Of a stretch of 64,000 nt of DNA, positions 15,515 through 24,245 are shown one piece after another. Every line of letters starts with the position of its first letter. The first letter of the stretch is position 1. Source of the stretch: Verrucomicrobiota bacterium (GTDB lineage Bacteria > Verrucomicrobiota > Verrucomicrobiia > Limisphaerales > JADLHS01); assembly GCA_029573725.1 (NCBI GenBank), contig JAKQDQ010000090.1, positions 88,028 to 152,027 on the forward strand. Reading direction: 5' to 3'. The translations under genes were made by a program, and so were the position numbers. The notes beneath the pieces were generated by a model. The model made no database searches and was not told the DNA's origin. It worked only from the letters and a program-made list of their open reading frames with translations.

Positions 15515-16519
15515 CTAACGCAGCGGCCACTTTACTTTCGCGAGGTAAATACTGGATTTGCCTTCATGCGATGAGTAGTAGCTGACCCAGAGCAACCCAT
15601 CGTGCCATACCAGTCCGGGATAACTGCAATCACCCCCGCTCGGCAATGCCAGAACCGGCTTCAAACTCTCAGGAGTCATCTCGAACAGGGCACAAGTAAC
15701 TTTACCGGCGGCATAATCACGTCCGCCGGCCACCAAGGTTCCGTCCGGCAGCTCGATGAAATTCGGTCCGCCGATCCGCACCGGTGTGGGTGCAAACTTC
15801 CAATCCGCATAGGGCGGGCGGCTCGAACCAATCCACCCACCCTGATCGCCCGCATCGCGGCGCACCAACATCAGCGCCGTACCGTCGCGCTGAAAGCGCA
15901 GCGTGGCCTCATTGGGAAAGCCAGTCAGGGTGAACGCCGCGATGGATTGCCAATCCGTTCCGTTCGCGCTGCGGAACAACTGGAGACGCGGTCGGGAGCC
16001 TGACGGCTGCAGCGCAACGTGGTAGGAAACACCATACGCCCGGCCTTCATGCCACGTCACCCGCCACAGCCATTCACCGTCCTCCAGCACTTGCCGTGGG
16101 GGCGACCAATCCCGTCCATTGTTCGAGAAGGCCACTCGCGGTTGTGCGCCCTGCAATTGCTTCGTGCCGCGATAAACCGAGCCGCCCGCCACGAGCATCA
16201 ATTGTCCCTCGGGCGTGATGGAGAGTTTGGGATCGCGCAGATCAATCCCGGTTTCCGCCAGTCGCGCGGCGGATTTCCATTGTTCGCCGTCCGGTGATTC
16301 CAGGATCCGCAGCCGGCCGTCCCCGCCCACGTGCGCCTCCGCCTCGCGAAAACAACAATACCAGCGCCCTTGAAAGCGGATCAGATCGGTGAAGGCGTTG
16401 TGTGCCCCCTGATCCCAGATTTTTTGCACGGACATCAACTGCGGCGCCGCGCCCCAGGCGGTGAGCGCGCCCCAGATCAGCCATGGAAGCAGGACCATTC
16501 GCACGCGCCCAGTATTCAT
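15515..16519 (-). CDS. Secreted sialidase-fold (beta-propeller) protein
   Basis: 334 residues with an N-terminal hydrophobic signal (VLLPWLIWGALTAWG). Asp-box-like repeats such as ILESPDGEQWKS, AFSNNGRDWS and LFRSANGTDWQS, together with WYCCFREAEAH, fit the six-bladed sialidase/neuraminidase superfamily common in PVC genomes. True exo-sialidases need an Arg triad and a Tyr/Glu pair that I cannot confirm here, so hydrolase activity is uncertain. It is transcribed away from gatB, with 160 bases between the starts. Confidence 0.8.
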   Translation of the reverse strand: MNTGRVRMVLLPWLIWGALTAWGAAPQLMSVQKIWDQGAHNAFTDLIRFQGRWYCCFREAEAHVGGDGRLRILESPDGEQWKSAARLAETGIDLRDPKLSITPEGQLMLVAGGSVYRGTKQLQGAQPRVAFSNNGRDWSPPRQVLEDGEWLWRVTWHEGRAYGVSYHVALQPSGSRPRLQLFRSANGTDWQSIAAFTLTGFPNEATLRFQRDGTALMLVRRDAGDQGGWIGSSRPPYADWKFAPTPVRIGGPNFIELPDGTLVAGGRDYAAGKVTCALFEMTPESLKPVLALPSGGDCSYPGLVWHDGLLWVSYYSSHEGKSSIYLAKVKWPLR

Positions 16520-16679
16520 CGCGCCGCGGGGTTCGTCCAGCGCCTAGCGCGCGCCGCCATCGGTCGGCCCGGAAGAGCGACACGCAGCCGGAACTTTCCC
16601 GGAGTCCACCGGGGGCGGGTTTCCGCCAAATGTTTGTTCCATTGCGCGGCCGTCTCTGGCTAAGCTGGGGGAGTTGCTT

Positions 16680-18164
16680 ATGGAATACGAAGCGGTGATC
16701 GGACTGGAAACCCACGTCCAACTCAAAACGAAATCCAAGATGTGGTGCGGTTGCGCCAACACGTTCGGCGCGGAACCGAACACCAATGTTTGCCCGGTCT
16801 GTCTCGGGATGCCCGGCGTGCTGCCGGTGCCAAACGAGGAGGCGATCCGCCTGACGGTGCTGACGGGGCTGCTGCTGAACTGCGAGATTCCCCGCTTCGC
16901 CAAGTTTGACCGCAAGAGCTATTTCTACCCGGATGTGGCGAAAAACTATCAAATCACCCAGTACGACCAACCGAGCACGCGCAACGGCTGGGTCGAATTT
17001 GAGTGGAACGGGCGCACGCAAAAGGTCCGCATCACGCGCGCGCACCTGGAGGAGGACGTGGGCAAGAACACCCACTTCGAACGGCACAGCGGCGTGGATT
17101 TCAACCGCGCCGGCGTGCCGCTGCTCGAAATTGTGTCCGAACCGGATCTCACCAGCGCCGAGATGGCGTACACGTATCTCAACACGCTGACGGAAATTTT
17201 GCACCAGGGGGGCGTGAGCGATTGCGACATGGAGAAGGGCATGGTGCGCTGCGACGTGAACGTGAGCGTGCGTCCGAAAGGGGCGACCCGGCTCGGCGCG
17301 AAGATTGAAATTAAAAACATGAACAGTTTTTCGGGGGTGCGCCGCGCGTTGGAACATGAGATTCCGCGCCAGATCGAAGCGCTCTCCCGTGGGGAAAAGC
17401 TCCGCCAATCCACCCGGCGCTGGGACGATGTCGCCGGCGTCACCGAAGAAATGCGCACGAAGGAGGATGCGCATGACTACCGATATTTCCCCGATCCGGA
17501 CCTCATGCCGCTGGTGCCCGGTGAGACCTGGCTGGCGGAAGTAAGGGCGCGGGCGATTGAGTTGCCGCTGGCGCGCAAGCAACGGTTGATGCGCGATTAC
17601 CAGCTTCCCGCCGGCGACGCCGAGGTGTTCAGGGGCGACCCGGCCCTGAGCCGGTACTTTGAGGCCCTTGCGCCGCAGGCCAAAAACCCGAAAGCTGTGG
17701 CCAACTGGATCATCAACAACCTGCTGGCCAAACTCGCCGAATTGCATCATGCCGAAAAAGCGGAACAGGCCGGCATCGGCCTGGACATCGAGGCCATGTC
17801 GTTGTCGGGGCTGGCCGATCTGAAATTCCCCCCCTCCGCGTTGCTGGAGCTCGTCCAGCTTGTCGAAGCCAAAACCATCAGCAACTCCGCCGCGCAGCAG
17901 GTCTTCGCGGAAATGTTCGCCACCGGCAAAACCCCGGAACGGATTGTCCGGGAAAAAGGCCTGGCGCAAGTCAGTGACGCCGCCGTCATCGAGGAATTTT
18001 GCGACCAGGTTATTGCGGCGAGCCCCAAAATCGTGGCGGACTACCAATCGGGCAAAACCGCGGCGTTGAATTCCCTCAAGGGCCAGGTGATGAAACTTTC
18101 CAAGGGCAAGGCCAACCCGGTGCTGGCCGGCGAAATTTTGGAGCGGAAGCTGAAATCTCCCTGA
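16680..18164 (+). CDS. gatB: Aspartyl/glutamyl-tRNA(Asn/Gln) amidotransferase subunit B
   Basis: 494 residues starting at ATG 16680 (MEYEAVIGLETHVQL) with a purine-rich GGGGGAG about 6 nt upstream. Diagnostic parts are IGLETHVQLKT, YPDVAKNYQITQYDQP, DFNRAGVPLLEIV, CDVNVSVRP and DYRYFPDPDLMPL, with the YqeY-like helical tail at the C-terminus. With GatA and GatC it converts Glu-tRNA(Gln) or Asp-tRNA(Asn) to the amide form. gatA and gatC are not adjacent in this window. Confidence 0.97.
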   Translation: MEYEAVIGLETHVQLKTKSKMWCGCANTFGAEPNTNVCPVCLGMPGVLPVPNEEAIRLTVLTGLLLNCEIPRFAKFDRKSYFYPDVAKNYQITQYDQPSTRNGWVEFEWNGRTQKVRITRAHLEEDVGKNTHFERHSGVDFNRAGVPLLEIVSEPDLTSAEMAYTYLNTLTEILHQGGVSDCDMEKGMVRCDVNVSVRPKGATRLGAKIEIKNMNSFSGVRRALEHEIPRQIEALSRGEKLRQSTRRWDDVAGVTEEMRTKEDAHDYRYFPDPDLMPLVPGETWLAEVRARAIELPLARKQRLMRDYQLPAGDAEVFRGDPALSRYFEALAPQAKNPKAVANWIINNLLAKLAELHHAEKAEQAGIGLDIEAMSLSGLADLKFPPSALLELVQLVEAKTISNSAAQQVFAEMFATGKTPERIVREKGLAQVSDAAVIEEFCDQVIAASPKIVADYQSGKTAALNSLKGQVMKLSKGKANPVLAGEILERKLKSP

Positions 18165-18287
18165 GGAGAGGCGTCTCTCCCCGCGTCCGCGGCTGTCGCA
18201 CATCCCGGCGCAAGCCGTCCTTGCCGGCCGCAAAATAACCAGTCAGCAAACTTGTCATCGCGGCCGTTTTCGATCATGTTGGTAGCG

Positions 18288-19148
18288 ATGAATTTCATAT
18301 CCCATCAACCCGTAACCACGGGAAGCTGGGGCATGCCGGGTTCCGGCAACAATTTCCCGGCCTGGCCGCGCGACGGTGACTGTCGGCGGCGCGGTTTTAC
18401 CTTGATCGAATTGCTGGTGGTGATCGCCATCATTGCGATTCTTGCGGCCATGCTTCTGCCCGCCTTGAGCCGGGCCAAACAAAAAGCGCACGGCATTTCC
18501 TGCCTCAACAACCACCGGCAATTGACCCTGGCGTGGCGTCTGTACAGCGAAGATGCCAACGACGCGCTGTTGTTTGCCTACGGGGGGCAGGTGCAGAATG
18601 CGCTGACCCCGTACACCTGGGTGCAGGGAAACATGGTGAACGACCCGACGAATACGATCTACTTTGACATCAGCCCGCTCGCCAAGTACGGCGGCAACAA
18701 TCACAAACTCTGGAAGTGCCCGGAGGACCGCACCAAACACGTGCGCAGCATGTCCATGAACTACATGGTGGGAGGAAACGGGGAAACCGCCCCGGATTAT
18801 TACGGCATGTGGACCGATGCCAAACGCTTCCGTCTCTTCCGCAAATTCACCGCAATCACGCTGCCCTCCACCACGTGGGTGCTGTTGGATGAACGTCCCA
18901 ACTTGATCAATGACGCGTTCTTTGTGGTGGACCTGGGCAATTATGACAACCCCCGGGCCATGTCCATCATTGACCATCCGGGCATTCAACACGGCAATTC
19001 GTGCAGTTTCTCCTTCGCCGATGGCCATTCAGAAATCAAACGCTGGCGGGACGGCCCGTTCCTGACCCGCAACCCCACGGGGCGCGTGCCGGCGCCGAAC
19101 AGCGCCGACTTGCGGTGGTTGCTCGACCGGACCTCGCAAAAACTTTGA
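18288..19148 (+). CDS. Type II secretion-like pseudopilin (prepilin-type N-terminal domain)
   Basis: About 286 residues from ATG 18288 (18276 or 18252 also possible). A long leader ends in the prepilin peptidase site [28 protein letters not shown], giving a mature N-terminal methylated Phe and a transmembrane/assembly helix. The C-terminal region has [13 protein letters not shown], the signature of the many-paralog pseudopilin family of Planctomycetes/Verrucomicrobia. It probably acts in a secretion pseudopilus or on the surface. It lies 40 nt upstream of the LamG gene and may share its transcript. No secretion ATPase or secretin gene is nearby. Confidence 0.9.
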   Translation: MNFISHQPVTTGSWGMPGSGNNFPAWPRDGDCRRRGFTLIELLVVIAIIAILAAMLLPALSRAKQKAHGISCLNNHRQLTLAWRLYSEDANDALLFAYGGQVQNALTPYTWVQGNMVNDPTNTIYFDISPLAKYGGNNHKLWKCPEDRTKHVRSMSMNYMVGGNGETAPDYYGMWTDAKRFRLFRKFTAITLPSTTWVLLDERPNLINDAFFVVDLGNYDNPRAMSIIDHPGIQHGNSCSFSFADGHSEIKRWRDGPFLTRNPTGRVPAPNSADLRWLLDRTSQKL

Positions 19149-19188
19149 ACCCCATGCCGTTTAACCCCACAAACACCAAATCACCATT

Positions 19189-21714
19189 ATGAAACACACC
19201 TGCTGGCCTTATCAGGGCCTCGCCGCCGCCGCGCTGGTGGCGGGCCTGCTCCTGCCCCAAACGAGTCACGCGGACCAACTGGCCCGCTTCGATTTCAATG
19301 AAGGCTCGGGCGTCACCACCACGGATCCCCTCACCGGCCTGGTCGGCACGCTCGGGCAGCCGTTCGACGTGAATGTGGATTTCTCCCAGCTTCAGGACAG
19401 CTCGCCTTCCGGTTTGCCCGGCGACCGGTGCCTCACCAACTCGGGCGCGGGATTTTTGATCGCAGATGACTCCTCCGCTGCCGTCCTCGATATTCGCGAG
19501 GGACCGATTACCCTGGAAACCTGGCTTTATATTGATGGCACCACACCGGCGCTGAACGCGCAGGGCATGATCGGCTACGGCGGTTCCTACAAGATGGGCC
19601 TGCGCGGTGGCTGGCAGGTGTTCACGCTCTTCGGTCTCGTGGACATCACGAATACCGTCACGGGATTGCTGCCCTCCGATCAATGGGTGCATGCGGCGGC
19701 GGCGTGGGAGCCGGGTGTAGGCGTGCATTTCTTCGTAAATGGCGTCGAAACGTTTGTTGAATACACCAACGCTCTGAGTGCCCGCGCGCCCGTCCACCAT
19801 TTCCTGGGGCTGGGCTCCGAAGGCACCAGCATGAGTCTGGTGGCCGCGTTCGACCGGATGCGCATTCACCATGCGCTGCTGACGGCGGCCGACCTGGACA
19901 ATGTGGCGGCCAGCCCGAAAGCCCCGCTGCCCACCACGCTGGTCAGCTACAATTTTGACGAAGCCAGTTTCCCCTGCACCAATGCCATCGCACCCGAATT
20001 GCCTGCCGTACCGGGACCGGCGTTCGTGGCCGCCCAAACCAGCCCGGAATGGGCAAGCGATTCACCCACCGGACAAGCCGGAGATTACTCGCTAAACTTC
20101 CTCAATCAAACCTATCCGGTGCGCCAGTTCATCTCCTTTCCGGGAGCAGCGCCGTTTGACCTCGCCGTGAATGACAGCAGCTACACCTTGCAGGCCTGGG
20201 TAAAACTGCCCACGACCGGCATTGACGCGCGGCGGGTCATCTACCGCACCGCGGGCCCGCGGCCGCAAGTCTCGCTTTCCATCAATGTGAACCGCGGCCT
20301 GCACACCACGTTTTACGGCAATGCCGACTTCGCTTCCTCCGTGATTGTCCCCAACGACAATCGCTGGCACCACGTGGCGGCCGTCATGGATTACCCCACC
20401 GCCAATGTTCATTTCTATCTTGACGGCGTTCTGCGTCAAACCATGACACGCACAAAAACCACCGGCACTTCCACCGCCAACCCGCCCAACCCGCTGACCA
20501 TCGGGAAGGAAAGTGACACAGCGTTCTTCCACGGTTCGTTGGATCGGGTGGTGATTGACAACACCGCTTTGACGGCCGCGCAACTCGATTTCCCGGCCGC
20601 CCCGGGACTGGCCACCTTCCCCACGCTGGCTGCGCACCCGGCCGATGTGACCACCAACCTGGGCGCGACCGTGGTCTTCACGGCAACCCCCAGCTCGGAC
20701 ACCCCGGTGGCCGTGCGCTGGTATTATCGCGCCCACCTGGCGGACCCCGTGGGCATCCCGCTCAACGAGCAAACCACGACTTTGACGTTGAACAACATCA
20801 CCGATCAGGATCTGGGCTTTTATAGCCTCGTGGTCACCAATGCGGCGGGAGTTGCCGAGTCCTACGCGGCACAATTGCAGAGGACTCCGGTCGCCGGCTT
20901 GATTGACTTCGAAGCCCCGCACTATCTCTCCGGCGCGGTGGACCGGCAGGACAGCTGGACGACCGATGCCAACACCGACGCGGCGCGCGTCCTGACTGCG
21001 ACGGAAATCGGCGCCGCCCTCAGCGTGGCCGGCCAGCCGGAAGGAGACAATGTTCATGGCGGCGACCAGGCGCTTGTAGTGGGACTGGCCGGCGCGTCCA
21101 GCGCCTCGATCCGTCCCGTGGCGGGAGTGGAAAATGCCACCCATGTGACCTTTGAATTCTGGGCCCGCCCGTTCGCCGGCCCGGTTAACGGCAACATTTT
21201 CATCACGGTGGAAAATGCAGCCGGCACCCGGGCCGCGGGGGTCCGGTTCGGACCCGCAACCAGCATTGATTACGGTTTGGTTTCCGGCGCCTGGGTGCCG
21301 ACCGGGCTGACGTGGGATTCCACCAATTGGTATCACTTGAAATTCGAGCTGGATTACGACGCGCACACGTACAACTTTTACGTCAATGGGGCGCGACAAA
21401 ACCTCAATCCGGTGCCGTTTTACGCCGCCGGGTCTGACAGTTTCCGCCAAATTCGCGTTTTCCGCGGATCGAACCAGAGCGGGGTGATCATTGACGATGT
21501 CAACATCATTCCGGGGCTGCGCATCACCAGCATCACCACCAGCAACAACAACGTCACGATCAAGTGGGAGGGGGGCCAACCTCCCTATCAACTCCAACGG
21601 CGCAGTGCCTTGGATGGTGGAACGTGGGAGGACGTGGGCGGTACGACCAATGGCACGGAGGCCAGCGACACGATGGGCACCGGCTCCATGTTTTACCGCA
21701 TACGCGGCAATTGA
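19189..21714 (+). CDS. Secreted protein with three LamG/concanavalin-like domains and an Ig-like domain
   Basis: 841 residues with a signal peptide (LAAAALVAGLLLPQTSHA). LamG-like domains span about residues 30-240 (LARFDFNEGSGV), 245-465 (LVSYNFDEASF, YTLQAWVKLP, NRWHHVAAVMDY) and 560-775. An Ig-like domain (~480-555) contains WYYRA...LGFYSLVVTNAAG. The last ~60 residues, ending SMFYRIRGN, resemble the C-terminal module in two other secreted proteins of this window. A carbohydrate- or surface-binding role is likely; no catalytic residues are seen. Confidence 0.85.
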   Translation: MKHTCWPYQGLAAAALVAGLLLPQTSHADQLARFDFNEGSGVTTTDPLTGLVGTLGQPFDVNVDFSQLQDSSPSGLPGDRCLTNSGAGFLIADDSSAAVLDIREGPITLETWLYIDGTTPALNAQGMIGYGGSYKMGLRGGWQVFTLFGLVDITNTVTGLLPSDQWVHAAAAWEPGVGVHFFVNGVETFVEYTNALSARAPVHHFLGLGSEGTSMSLVAAFDRMRIHHALLTAADLDNVAASPKAPLPTTLVSYNFDEASFPCTNAIAPELPAVPGPAFVAAQTSPEWASDSPTGQAGDYSLNFLNQTYPVRQFISFPGAAPFDLAVNDSSYTLQAWVKLPTTGIDARRVIYRTAGPRPQVSLSINVNRGLHTTFYGNADFASSVIVPNDNRWHHVAAVMDYPTANVHFYLDGVLRQTMTRTKTTGTSTANPPNPLTIGKESDTAFFHGSLDRVVIDNTALTAAQLDFPAAPGLATFPTLAAHPADVTTNLGATVVFTATPSSDTPVAVRWYYRAHLADPVGIPLNEQTTTLTLNNITDQDLGFYSLVVTNAAGVAESYAAQLQRTPVAGLIDFEAPHYLSGAVDRQDSWTTDANTDAARVLTATEIGAALSVAGQPEGDNVHGGDQALVVGLAGASSASIRPVAGVENATHVTFEFWARPFAGPVNGNIFITVENAAGTRAAGVRFGPATSIDYGLVSGAWVPTGLTWDSTNWYHLKFELDYDAHTYNFYVNGARQNLNPVPFYAAGSDSFRQIRVFRGSNQSGVIIDDVNIIPGLRITSITTSNNNVTIKWEGGQPPYQLQRRSALDGGTWEDVGGTTNGTEASDTMGTGSMFYRIRGN

Positions 21715-21739
21715 TCGCCGGCAGGCAGTAATTCCGTTG

Positions 21740-21769
21740 CGCCGGTGCGGCCAGGGAGCCGCACCGGCG
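21740..21769 (+). terminator. Strong hairpin after the LamG gene
   Basis: A perfect 12-bp GC-rich stem CGCCGGTGCGGC-caggga-GCCGCACCGGCG begins about 25 nt after the stop. No proper T-run follows (TTCGATTG), so it is either a weak intrinsic terminator or an mRNA 3' stabiliser. Confidence 0.5.
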
Positions 21770-22121
21770 TTCGATTGACCGGATGTAAGGGTGTCCTCGG
21801 CAGGCCGGACGACGCGGCCCCATTGCCACCGGTCACTCGATGGCATGTCGGCAACACGGCACTCACGGCGGATTCCGCTCCGGCAATCAAACGTGGTCGG
21901 AATTCACGCGGCAAAACCCCGACATTCTTGCGCAGGACGGTGACAAAATCCCGACTCGACTGGAATCCACAGGCCTGGACGGGATCGGTGGTGTTCATTT
22001 CGGACCGACTCGCCCGCCTGCGCCTGGCGGCCCTTCCTCAAGTCCATCGGATTTACCTCCGCCGGAGGGGCTGGGTGACCTGCTGATGTTGCCGGGGTGG
22101 GAGGCCGGGAGAGGATGGGAA
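21770..22121. other. Intergenic stretch between convergent units
   Basis: About 350 bases between the LamG hairpin and the rplI terminator. Short ORFs occur on both strands but none has a recognisable product. I see no repeat, RNA or gene here. Confidence 0.5.
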
Positions 22122-22146
22122 TAAAAAAGCCCGGCGTCAGCCGGGC
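22122..22146 (-). terminator. Rho-independent terminator of the prs-rplI operon
   Basis: On the minus strand, GCCCGGC-TGAC-GCCGGGC is followed by TTTTTTAT, a textbook intrinsic terminator starting 20 nt after the rplI stop. Confidence 0.92.
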
Positions 22147-22165
22147 CTGGAAAGGGCAACGTGTT

Positions 22166-22786
22166 TCACCCCTTTTTAATTTTCTTTTCGCTCCGGGACG
22201 CCTTCTCGACACGGCCAGTCCTGGTTTTTTCCTCAACCGCAGCTTCGTCTTTTCCACCGCGTTTGCCACGTTTCTCGGTTTTTGGCGTTTCCGCGGCAGG
22301 AGCGTTCTCGACCGCGGGGATGGCCAGAGGGGTGGTGCTTTCGACGCGCACCTTGAGCACGCCCTTCACTTCAGTATGCAGGTGCAAATTCACTTCATGT
22401 TCGCCCAGGACCTTGATCGGATGTTCGAGATGAATCTTGCGACGATCCAGCGCGACATCGAACTGCTGCTTCAATTCATCGGCGATCATGCCTGCGGTCA
22501 CCGCGCCGAACAATTTGCCGTCTTCTCCGGTCTTGACCTTGATGAGGCAAACCAGCTTGGTCAGGCTCTTGGCGAGTTCCGTCATGGTGTTGAACTCATG
22601 GGCTTCCCGCTGGGCCCGACGCTGCCGCAAGGCCTCGAGCCGGCGTTTGTTTCCGGCGCTCAACGGAATGGCCAGACGCTGCGGAAAGAGATAGTTGCGG
22701 GCGTAACCGGCGGCAACCTTGACCTGATCCGATTCGCCGCCCAACCCGACGATGTTGTGTGTAAGAATGACTTCTGTCTTTGCCAT
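22166..22786 (-). CDS. rplI: 50S ribosomal protein L9 with extended C-terminal tail
   Basis: 206 residues versus the usual ~150. The N-terminal domain has the L9 signature EVILTHNIVGLGGESDQVKVAAGYARNYL (quoted in part), then the long connecting helix and the C-terminal rRNA-binding domain (FGAVTAGMIADEL, LHLHTEVKGVLKV). Residues ~155-206 form a Lys/Glu/Ala-rich low-complexity tail not found in typical L9. It is last in the prs-rplY-pth-rpsF-ssb-rplI operon and is followed by a strong terminator. No ribosome-binding site is evident. Confidence 0.95.
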   Translation of the reverse strand: MAKTEVILTHNIVGLGGESDQVKVAAGYARNYLFPQRLAIPLSAGNKRRLEALRQRRAQREAHEFNTMTELAKSLTKLVCLIKVKTGEDGKLFGAVTAGMIADELKQQFDVALDRRKIHLEHPIKVLGEHEVNLHLHTEVKGVLKVRVESTTPLAIPAVENAPAAETPKTEKRGKRGGKDEAAVEEKTRTGRVEKASRSEKKIKKG

Positions 22787-22816
22787 AAGAATGTTCGTTG
22801 CAACTGCTTGAAAATA

Positions 22817-23275
22817 TCAGAAGGGGACGTCATCGCCCTCCAACGACGCATCCGCCTCCGGGCTTTCACCCGACGGAGGAGTGGATGTTGAAGCCGACCG
22901 GCGGCTGCCACCTTCCTCCCCTTCTCCCGCGCCACCGCCTCCGGGACTGCCCAGGAACTGAACGGTCTCCGCCACCACTCCGAGCCGGCTCTTTTTTTGG
23001 CCGGTTTGTTTGTCGTCCCACTGATCCAGCCGCAACCGTCCCTCAATCAAAATGGGGCGTCCCTTGCGCATATACTTGCCCACGTTTTCCGCGGTGCGGC
23101 CAAAGATATCCACATCCACGAAAGTGACCTCCTCTTTGCGTTCGCCGGCTTCGTTGGTCCAGACGCGGTTCACCGCCAGCCCGATCTTCGCGATGGCCGT
23201 GCCCTTGGGGGTGTAACGCAGGTCCGGATCACGCGTCAGATTTCCCACCAGAATGACTTTGTTAAAGCTGGCCAT
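22817..23275 (-). CDS. ssb: Single-stranded DNA-binding protein
   Basis: 152 residues from MASFNKVILVGN (23275). The OB-fold signature is VGNLTRDPDLRYTPKGTAIAKIGLAVNR (quoted in part), followed by GKYMRKGRPILIEGRLRLDQW. A Gly/Ser-rich linker leads to the acidic tip DDVPF, which recruits repair and replication partners. It covers single-stranded DNA in replication, repair and recombination. It sits between rpsF and rplI, 30 nt before rplI, with no room for the rpsR often found there. Confidence 0.96.
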   Translation of the reverse strand: MASFNKVILVGNLTRDPDLRYTPKGTAIAKIGLAVNRVWTNEAGERKEEVTFVDVDIFGRTAENVGKYMRKGRPILIEGRLRLDQWDDKQTGQKKSRLGVVAETVQFLGSPGGGGAGEGEEGGSRRSASTSTPPSGESPEADASLEGDDVPF

Positions 23276-23288
23276 GGCTTGCGAGGAG

Positions 23289-23594
23289 TTATTTGGTGTC
23301 CTTGGGCGCCGGTGAATGGGTGAAAAGCACACGAAACACGTCGTCATTGCGCGCGAATTTGTGGCGCAACGCCACGACGGTTGCGGCGGGGCTGTTGAAA
23401 ATGACGTTCGCGTAAAACCCGCCGGCATGCTTTTTGTCCGCCACCCGGGCGAAGGTTTTACGCTCCATTCGCTGCACGGTTTCAATTTGTCCGCCGGCCT
23501 CGCCGATTTCGGCGGAAATTTTGTCGAGCACGTCCTTCACTCCGTCTTCCTTGCCCGCCGTATTCAAGATGAACAAACCTTCGTATCGTTTCAC
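23289..23594 (-). CDS. rpsF: 30S ribosomal protein S6
   Basis: 101 residues, YEGLFILNTAGKEDGV at the start, then RMERKTFARVADKKHAGGFYANVIF and FRVLFTHSPAP, matching S6 in length and pattern. It binds the small-subunit platform with S18. Its start overlaps the pth stop (ATGA), and ssb follows after 13 nt. The S18 gene is not in the cluster. Confidence 0.95.
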   Translation of the reverse strand: MKRYEGLFILNTAGKEDGVKDVLDKISAEIGEAGGQIETVQRMERKTFARVADKKHAGGFYANVIFNSPAATVVALRHKFARNDDVFRVLFTHSPAPKDTK

Positions 23595-24199
23595 TGCTTT
23601 ATTCCTTCATTATTGGGGGCGGTGACCGCCCCGTTAAATTGATTCATCGCCGGCTGCAACCCGCGCTCCAGCCAGCATTCCACCTGCCTCTGGGCCCGGG
23701 CGAGCACCCGCTCCATCACCGCCAATTCCGCGCCGGTCAGCCGGCCCAGAACGTATCCGGCAATTTCGCGGCGCTCATCCTGTCGTCCAATGCCGATCCG
23801 CAGCCGGGGATACTGACGCGACCCCAGGTGCCGTTCAATGGAATCCAGTCCATGATGTCCGCCGCTGCTGCCGGCCGGTCGCAAACGGAGGTGTCCCAGC
23901 GGCAAATCCGCATCGTCCACCACCACCAGCAGCCGGCCCAATGGCAGCCGGTAATACTTAACCAGCGCCGCCACCGCGACGCCACTCAAATTCATGAACG
24001 TCTGGGACTGGCACAACAACAACTGTCGTCCGTTCCGTTCCGTCCGCCCCAACCGCGACTGAAACCGCTTTTCGTGTTGCCAGGCCACCTGCCAGTGGTC
24101 GGCCAGCCGGTCGAGCAGCATAAAGCCCGCGTTATGCCGCGTCCGGGCATATTCCGGCCCCGGGTTGCCCAGCCCCACGATGAGATGCCAGTCGTCCAT
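23591..24199 (-). CDS. pth: Peptidyl-tRNA hydrolase
   Basis: 202 residues. Visible are LIVGLGNPGPEYARTRHNAGFMLLD (quoted in part, containing the catalytic His), FMNLSGVAV and VVVDDADLPLGHLRLRPAGSSGGHHGLDSI (in part) with the catalytic Asp. It releases tRNA from stalled peptidyl-tRNA. It is in the conserved order after rplY and is coupled to rpsF by a 4-nt overlap. Confidence 0.96.
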   Translation of the reverse strand: MDDWHLIVGLGNPGPEYARTRHNAGFMLLDRLADHWQVAWQHEKRFQSRLGRTERNGRQLLLCQSQTFMNLSGVAVAALVKYYRLPLGRLLVVVDDADLPLGHLRLRPAGSSGGHHGLDSIERHLGSRQYPRLRIGIGRQDERREIAGYVLGRLTGAELAVMERVLARAQRQVECWLERGLQPAMNQFNGAVTAPNNEGIKQ

Positions 24200-24245
24200 A
24201 CGCAGGGTGCGTCCGCGCTGCTACCCCGTCGCGGGCGGCAACCAA

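Noticed and set aside
16242-18233. 663-aa minus-strand ORF over gatB
   Set aside because: Overlaps both gatB and the sialidase-like gene, and its only recognisable part is out-of-frame read-through; gatB is unambiguous.
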